From positions 124,001 through 188,000 of the forward strand of contig JAJTXY010000008.1 of NCBI GenBank assembly GCA_021463865.1: DNA of 64,000 nucleotides, given 5' to 3'. The notes beneath the pieces were generated by a model. The model did no database searches. It worked only from the letters and a program-made list of their open reading frames with translations, and was not told where the DNA came from. How positions within the stretch are numbered: position 1 is the stretch's first letter; every line of letters starts with the position of its first letter. Origin of the DNA: Anaerolineae bacterium. Its GTDB lineage: Bacteria > Chloroflexota > Anaerolineae > Aggregatilineales > J027. The position numbers and the translations under genes were made by a program. Shown piece by piece: positions 59,827 through 64,000 of the stretch.

Positions 59827-60876
59827 ATGTCGCTGGTCACTGCCCTCCAACAAGAAGCCGTCCGCCTCGGTTTTAATCGCATTGGTATCACCTCAGCCCA
59901 CCCATCCCCCACTTTAAATGCTTATTTGAAATGGGTCGAAACACAGCAATATGGTGAAATGGGGTATCTGGCACGCCCTGATCGTGTTGCCCGTCGCCAA
60001 GATTTATCCGTGATTCTGCCCCAAGTGCGCTCGCTGATTATCGTCGCGCTGGATTATTCGACTTTGCAAACACCTAGCGATTTGCTCAAAGACCCGATGC
60101 GAGGGCGGATTTCCAATTATGCGTGGGGTGTGGATTATCATGAAATCATGACACCGCGCTTGGAACAGTTAGCGGGGTGGCTACGTGCCCAACTTCCACC
60201 CGATGAGGCGATGCAGTGGCGGGTATATGTGGATACCGGGCCGATTTTGGAGCGCAGTCACGCCCAACAAGCCGGATTAGGGTTTATCGGCAAAAACACC
60301 ATGTTAATTCACCCCCGCGCCGGGTCGCATTTTTTCCTCGGCGAAATCCTGACCACCTTTGCATTTGATGAATATGCCACACCTCACCGCGAGACGATGT
60401 GTGGCAGTTGCACCAGCTGTCTGAATGCCTGCCCGACTAAGGCTTTTCCACAGCCCTATGTTTTGGATGCCCGCAAGTGTATCAGCTATCTGACCATCGA
60501 ACTGAAAAACGCCATCCCCATTGGTCTGCGTCCACAAATGGGCAATTGGGTGTATGGCTGCGATGTCTGTCAGCAGGTATGCCCTTGGAATCGTTTTGCC
60601 GTCCAGACCGTTGAAACGGATTTTTTTCCTGCCACGTCTGACCAAATGGCCCCGCCACTAATGGAACTATTGACCCTAACCGATGAAACGTTCCGGGAAA
60701 GGTTTGCCCCATCGCCCATTATGCGGATTGGTAGGGCGCGACTGGTGCGGAATGCGTGTGTGGCGGCTGGCAATTCGGGGCAGGGTGAATTTTTGGGGGC
60801 GCTGCGGGGTCTCACTGAGCACGACGAATCGCCATTGGTACGCGAACATGCGGCATGGGCAATTCGACAATTATAA
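59827..60876 (+). CDS. queG: Epoxyqueuosine reductase QueG
   Basis: The 349-residue cobalamin- and Fe-S-dependent enzyme makes queuosine from epoxyqueuosine in tRNA anticodons. Markers: the N-terminal LVTALQQEAVRLGFNRIGIT, YMARP-like GYLARPDRVARR near residue 45, the two ferredoxin-like Cys clusters CGSCTSCLNACPTKAF near 197-212 and CDVCQQVCPWN near 244-254, and a C-terminal HEAT-like repeat (RNACVAAGNSG near 305). It needs cobalamin, and a tetrapyrrole uptake locus follows downstream, but it is separated from that locus by a promoter. Confidence 0.94.
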   Translation: MSLVTALQQEAVRLGFNRIGITSAHPSPTLNAYLKWVETQQYGEMGYLARPDRVARRQDLSVILPQVRSLIIVALDYSTLQTPSDLLKDPMRGRISNYAWGVDYHEIMTPRLEQLAGWLRAQLPPDEAMQWRVYVDTGPILERSHAQQAGLGFIGKNTMLIHPRAGSHFFLGEILTTFAFDEYATPHRETMCGSCTSCLNACPTKAFPQPYVLDARKCISYLTIELKNAIPIGLRPQMGNWVYGCDVCQQVCPWNRFAVQTVETDFFPATSDQMAPPLMELLTLTDETFRERFAPSPIMRIGRARLVRNACVAAGNSGQGEFLGALRGLTEHDESPLVREHAAWAIRQL

Positions 60877-60881
60877 ATGCC

Positions 60882-60909
60882 TTGCACCAAAGCAAGCCTT
60901 GTGTATAAT
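60882..60909 (+). promoter_or_regulatory. Promoter of the tetrapyrrole uptake locus
   Basis: TTGCAC (60882-60887), a 16-base spacer and a perfect TATAAT (60904-60909) predict a start near 60916, about 125 bases before the first gene. Confidence 0.7.
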
Positions 60910-60943
60910 CGTGCATAGTTTCACATAGATTTGCATAGATTTT

Positions 60944-60990
60944 GGCGATTTATGTCACTAGGCCAGTAATCCAAAGGCTGTAAAATCGCC
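60944..60990 (+). other. Structured 5' UTR hairpin
   Basis: GGCGATTT (60944-60951) and AAATCGCC (60983-60990) pair perfectly, with a smaller GGCC/GGC-type pairing inside. Direct GCATAG repeats (60912, 60933) and a CTATGC further down could also pair. I see no known riboswitch consensus. Confidence 0.45.
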
Positions 60991-61041
60991 CAGCAGCAAA
61001 AGGCCTATGCACTATACACTCAAGAAAGGTCACAGAATTTC

Positions 61042-62364
61042 ATGCGTAAGATTGCCCTGATGATTTTGGTCGTTTTGTTGATGGCTGTCCCGACGATGGG
61101 CAGTGTTCAGGCGCAAGGCGGCGACCCAGCCGTTATAACAGGTGAATATTTAAAGAGTCAACAACTCGAAAATGGCAGTTGGGAAAATGATCTCAACGCT
61201 ACTGCGATGGCTATTATCAGCCTCTCAGTATTGGGTGAAGATACCAGTGCAGCGCTGGCATGGATGGAAAGCGAAGTCGTGGCGCTCGTTTCTGCCGAAG
61301 AACCCCCAAATGTGGATACTGCGGCGACGATTCTCATCGCAGTGGCAGAGACAGGTGGCGATGTCACAACCTTTGCTGAAGGGCAGTTGCTGGCTACTTT
61401 TACTGAAACTTTGATGCAATCACGCGGCGAAGACATCACCGAACTATGCTTTGGGCTAGTCGCCCTACCAGCATTGGGCCAAGAATTCCCCTCAACCGCG
61501 ATTATGGGCTTGGGGATGCTGCAAAATGAAGATGGCGGCTATGGTACTCCCGAAGAACAACCTACTGGTGAAACTGATGCCACCGAAGAACCCACCACTG
61601 ACGCCGTTAGCGCCTCAAGTGTCGAAGATACGGCAGTTTGCGCTCAGGTATTGGCTGCCGCTGGTGAAACCGACACACTTGCCAAAGCCCTCGAATATTT
61701 GAAGGCCAATCAAAAAGAAGACGGCGGTTGGGCCTTTAGCTTTACCGATGCAGGGACTTCTGATCCATTCGCAACGGCTATGGTCATTCAAACCCTGTTA
61801 ACCGCTGGTGAAGACCTTGCCAACTGGGGCAATCCCGAAAATACTTTGTTCGGCTTCATTAATTTTGAAACCGGTGAAGTCACGTTTGGGGATGGCAGCA
61901 TTCCCGTCGCTAACATCATGTCCACAGCGTTAGCCGTACAGGTCTTCCGGGGTGTGGTGTGGACTGATCTCGGTGCCGGGTTGCCAACCAGTGATGGTGG
62001 CGGGGCCAGCGATGGTGGGGATACAGCATCTGCTGAAGAAGGCCCGGCCCTTGACCCCAACTGGGCAGTCGTAGCAGGTGGTTTTGGTATGGCTGAACTG
62101 GACACCGCCGATGATTTCTTGGTGACGGTGGTTGATCCCTTCAACGGCGATGAACTATTCGGTGTACAAATCATCAACTGGACGGCGGAATATACCTACA
62201 CCCCCTTCCTGATTGAACAATTTATGACTGCCGATGTGCTGCTGTGGCTGGCTGACCATGAACCCGATTTCTGGACGAACCTATCCGATGTGGCGATTGG
62301 TCTGCTGCCCGCCGATGTGTTGGCCCAACTGCCCGAAGACGTGCAGGCGCGTGCTGGAAATTAA
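61042..62364 (+). CDS. Secreted alpha/alpha-toroid protein (prenyltransferase/squalene-cyclase-like repeats)
   Basis: The 440-residue protein has a Sec signal peptide (to about Ala25, MGSVQA-QGG). It then shows repeats typical of alpha/alpha barrels: QQLENGSWENDLNATAMAIISL near residue 37, MLQNEDGGYGTPEEQ near 158, and LKANQKEDGGWAFSFTDAGTSDPF near 218. Glycine and acid-rich spacers (SDGGGASDGGDTASAEEGP) lie near 320, and a C-terminal domain covers 345-440. Secreted toroids of this type next to ABC importers resemble the vitamin-B12-binding fold of transcobalamin. It precedes a HmuT-like binding protein, so ligand binding is likely; the ligand is inferred. Confidence 0.75.
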   Translation: MRKIALMILVVLLMAVPTMGSVQAQGGDPAVITGEYLKSQQLENGSWENDLNATAMAIISLSVLGEDTSAALAWMESEVVALVSAEEPPNVDTAATILIAVAETGGDVTTFAEGQLLATFTETLMQSRGEDITELCFGLVALPALGQEFPSTAIMGLGMLQNEDGGYGTPEEQPTGETDATEEPTTDAVSASSVEDTAVCAQVLAAAGETDTLAKALEYLKANQKEDGGWAFSFTDAGTSDPFATAMVIQTLLTAGEDLANWGNPENTLFGFINFETGEVTFGDGSIPVANIMSTALAVQVFRGVVWTDLGAGLPTSDGGGASDGGDTASAEEGPALDPNWAVVAGGFGMAELDTADDFLVTVVDPFNGDELFGVQIINWTAEYTYTPFLIEQFMTADVLLWLADHEPDFWTNLSDVAIGLLPADVLAQLPEDVQARAGN

Positions 62365-62410
62365 TTGACATTTGATACTCACACCGCTCAATATGGCAGG
62401 TGTAAAATCG

Positions 62411-62443
62411 TAGGGGTGGGGTAAAATAACCACCCCTATTTTG
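62411..62443 (+). terminator. Terminator between toroid gene and binding-protein gene
   Basis: TAGGGGTGG and CCACCCCTA form a perfect 9-base stem around a 10-base loop, followed by TTTTG. It probably lets most transcripts end after the toroid gene, giving it higher expression than the transporter. Confidence 0.75.
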
Positions 62444-62477
62444 TGTAGAGGCAAACCCATTCTTTGAGGAAAAAGCC

Positions 62478-63755
62478 ATGATACGCCAATTAAAACTTCG
62501 CCATTGGTTGCTGATGGTGATGGCGCTTTCACTGTTGGTGTTCACCCATCCCCTTCAACATTCCCAAGCCCAAGATGGCGGTACAACCTTTCCTATTACG
62601 ATTACCGATGCTACGGGCAACGACGTAACCATTGAATCCATTGATGCCATTGCATCCGGCAGCGGTGATGTAACGGAAATTATTGCTGCGCTGGGATTTG
62701 AGGATAATTTGGTCGGGATTGACATTAGCTCGACCTATCCCGAAGGTTTGTTAGATCGCATCCCTGAGATTGGCTTTGCACGGCGCTTGGCGGTTGAACC
62801 GATTGCGGCAGTGAATCCAACTGTCTTTTTCTGCACCGAAACATGCAGTCCGGCCAGCGTATTTGACCAACTCCGTGCCCTCAATATCCCGGTGGTCATC
62901 ATTCCCGATAATTCCGAAAGCGGCATTGAACTGCCCCTCGAAAAAATCACAATGGTCGCGGCGGCGCTCGGCGTTCCCGAACAAGGTGAAGCGCTACGAA
63001 CGCAAGTCGCCCGTGAAATCGAGTGGGCCAAGACCGCCGTTGCCAATGTCACTGAAGAACCCACGATTTTGTTCCTCTATGTACGAGGGCGAACCCTACA
63101 ATTGGTCTCCGGCACCAACACTCCCGCCTATGATCTAATTGCAACAGTAGATGGTATTGATGTAGGTGCGGCGGCAGGTGTGGTGGGTTATATGCCGTTG
63201 AGTGCCGAAGTCATGTTAAACGCCTATCCTGAGTATATTGTGATGTTTCAAGGCAGTGTAGACAGTGCGGGTGGGTTGGATAAGGTCAGAGAACTACCCG
63301 GCGTTGGGGATACTCCGGCGGCCCAAAACGACCACATTCTCGTGTTTGATGACCAATTTATTCTCGGCATGTCTACCCGCACCGGATTAGCGGCCCTCGC
63401 CTTAGCCGCCCAAGTGCATCCAACGATGACGTGGGAAACGGAAGTCGCCTATCCCTACAGCTACACCGACGCAACAGGCACGAAAATTTCTGTAGAATCC
63501 CCGGTATCGGTTTATGCGACTGATGAAACTCTATTGGCAACGGTGCAAGAACTTGGCTTCCATACCGAACTAGTAGATACCCCCGTCGAAGGCAGTCTGA
63601 TTATCGCTAACCAGTCGGCCGATTGGGCCAATTGGCGCGAGGCGGGCTATACGATAGTCGTGGTCAATGATACAGCGGATATTCCCGAAATTGCGGCGGC
63701 GTTGGGGGTACCGGGTCGTGGGGAGGCCCTCATCGCACGAAAGGCCGCCAATTGA
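62478..63755 (+). CDS. ABC transporter substrate-binding protein, HmuT/BtuF-like
   Basis: The 425-residue protein has a signal peptide (to about residue 32). A periplasmic-binding domain of the HmuT/hemin type follows: GFARRLAVEPIAAVNPTVFF near 96-115, VVGYMPLSAEVMLNAYPEYIV near 234-254, SAGGLDKVRELPGVGDTPA near 262-280 and FDDQFILGMSTRTGLAALAL near 290-309. Family members deliver haem or cobalamin to a FecCD permease. The last 105 residues look like a second copy of the N-lobe (YTDATGTKISVES and AALGVPGRGEAL, against ITDATGNDVTIES and AALGVPEQGEAL), an unusual extension. The permease gene follows with overlapping stop and start. Confidence 0.85.
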   Translation: MIRQLKLRHWLLMVMALSLLVFTHPLQHSQAQDGGTTFPITITDATGNDVTIESIDAIASGSGDVTEIIAALGFEDNLVGIDISSTYPEGLLDRIPEIGFARRLAVEPIAAVNPTVFFCTETCSPASVFDQLRALNIPVVIIPDNSESGIELPLEKITMVAAALGVPEQGEALRTQVAREIEWAKTAVANVTEEPTILFLYVRGRTLQLVSGTNTPAYDLIATVDGIDVGAAAGVVGYMPLSAEVMLNAYPEYIVMFQGSVDSAGGLDKVRELPGVGDTPAAQNDHILVFDDQFILGMSTRTGLAALALAAQVHPTMTWETEVAYPYSYTDATGTKISVESPVSVYATDETLLATVQELGFHTELVDTPVEGSLIIANQSADWANWREAGYTIVVVNDTADIPEIAAALGVPGRGEALIARKAAN

Positions 63756-64000
63756 TTGGGAAACTTGCCGTCTGGCAGGCGACAACTCAGCGTTACAGCC
63801 GCCTGTTCCCTGTCCGAATTGCCCTTTTGCTGGTGCTGCTGATGATCTTGGTATTTATCAGTCTCAGCGCGGTCAGTACCGGGGCAGTCAGCATTCAACG
63901 AGATGTCGTTTTTAAAGTGTCGATAGATGCGATTGCCGAAAAGCTACATCTCGATTATGACAGCAGTCTGGATTATACGGCGCGATGCCTCCCCGGTCAG
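63752..64000 (+). CDS. FecCD-family ABC transporter permease (partial, right edge)
   Basis: I translated this frame by hand; 83 codons are visible before the window ends. It starts with TTG 63752, overlapping the stop of the binding-protein gene. It reads LIGKLAVWQATTQRYSRLF, then a membrane helix (IALLLVLLMILVFISLSAVS), then TGAVSIQRDVVFKV, which matches the typical start of BtuC/HmuU-type permeases. With the binding protein it would import haem, cobalamin or a siderophore. The ATPase gene is not visible. Confidence 0.85.
   Translation, partial: MIGKLAVWQATTQRYSRLFPVRIALLLVLLMILVFISLSAVSTGAVSIQRDVVFKVSIDAIAEKLHLDYDSSLDYTARCLPGQ

Noticed and set aside
60916..61041. Cobalamin riboswitch before the toroid gene
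   Set aside because: The conserved B12-box and core segments are absent; only generic stems were found.
1..64000. CRISPR arrays, insertion sequences, phage genes, rRNA
   Set aside because: No regularly spaced repeats, transposase or integrase motifs, terminal inverted repeats, or rRNA signatures were seen on either strand.

Overview
The window looks like a chromosomal piece of a non-phototrophic Chloroflexota bacterium, probably Anaerolineae-like. This is an inference. It rests on SpoVS without other sporulation genes, secreted lipoproteins rich in Thr/Pro with SH3-like domains, DUF2723 membrane proteins, a SpoIIE-type phosphatase with its own kinase-like domain, and the general gene mix. 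I see no phage, insertion sequence, CRISPR array or rRNA. One tRNA-Arg(ACG) is present.

Layout. Bases 1-643 hold the start of dnaA (minus strand, running off the left edge). About 700 bp without a gene follows and may include the replication origin. Then come spoVS, a PHP phosphoesterase and a NADAR protein. Bases 3142-6081 hold an acyl-CoA ligase and an acyl-CoA dehydrogenase. Bases 6222-10110 run from a strong promoter through DUF177/YceD, the main sigma factor, a phosphoesterase and a WD40 lipoprotein. Bases 10080-16211 (minus) carry a membrane HExxH protein, MgtC, a second acyl-CoA dehydrogenase with a likely operator, an SH3/TIG surface protein, an enoyl-CoA hydratase and an unknown gene. 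FtsK and a GH31 glycosidase lie at 16398-22462.

Bases 22457-27052 (minus) carry rarA, a Sua5/TsaC enzyme, a degenerate FmdB-like protein, a response regulator and an epimerase. Bases 27141-30237 (minus) form a tightly coupled three-gene type III polyketide operon. After the tRNA come an acyl-CoA ligase and two alpha/beta hydrolases, then membrane glycosyltransferase-like genes (34121-39446). Next are kamA with an ATP-grasp ligase and a facing HDAC-like deacetylase, then tatA, and then a partner-switching module (PP2C/ATPase protein plus STAS protein).

The most striking region is 47313-53288. It is a minus-strand sulfur operon: CysM-like synthase, JAMM peptidase, MoaD/CysO-like carrier, DUF4395 protein, thioredoxin and MoeB-rhodanese. 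This matches the protein-thiocarboxylate route to cysteine. It is preceded by a consensus-like promoter and an 18-codon leader ORF with the core CMCCMC, followed by mutually exclusive stems and a terminator. That is the layout of a cysteine-responsive ribosome-mediated attenuator.

The right end holds a ChrA transporter, more membrane proteins, a macro-like/TIR-like fusion, a sulfite-oxidase-fold enzyme and queG. It closes with a secreted alpha/alpha-toroid protein next to a HmuT-like binding protein and the start of a FecCD permease, probably a tetrapyrrole uptake locus cut by the window edge.
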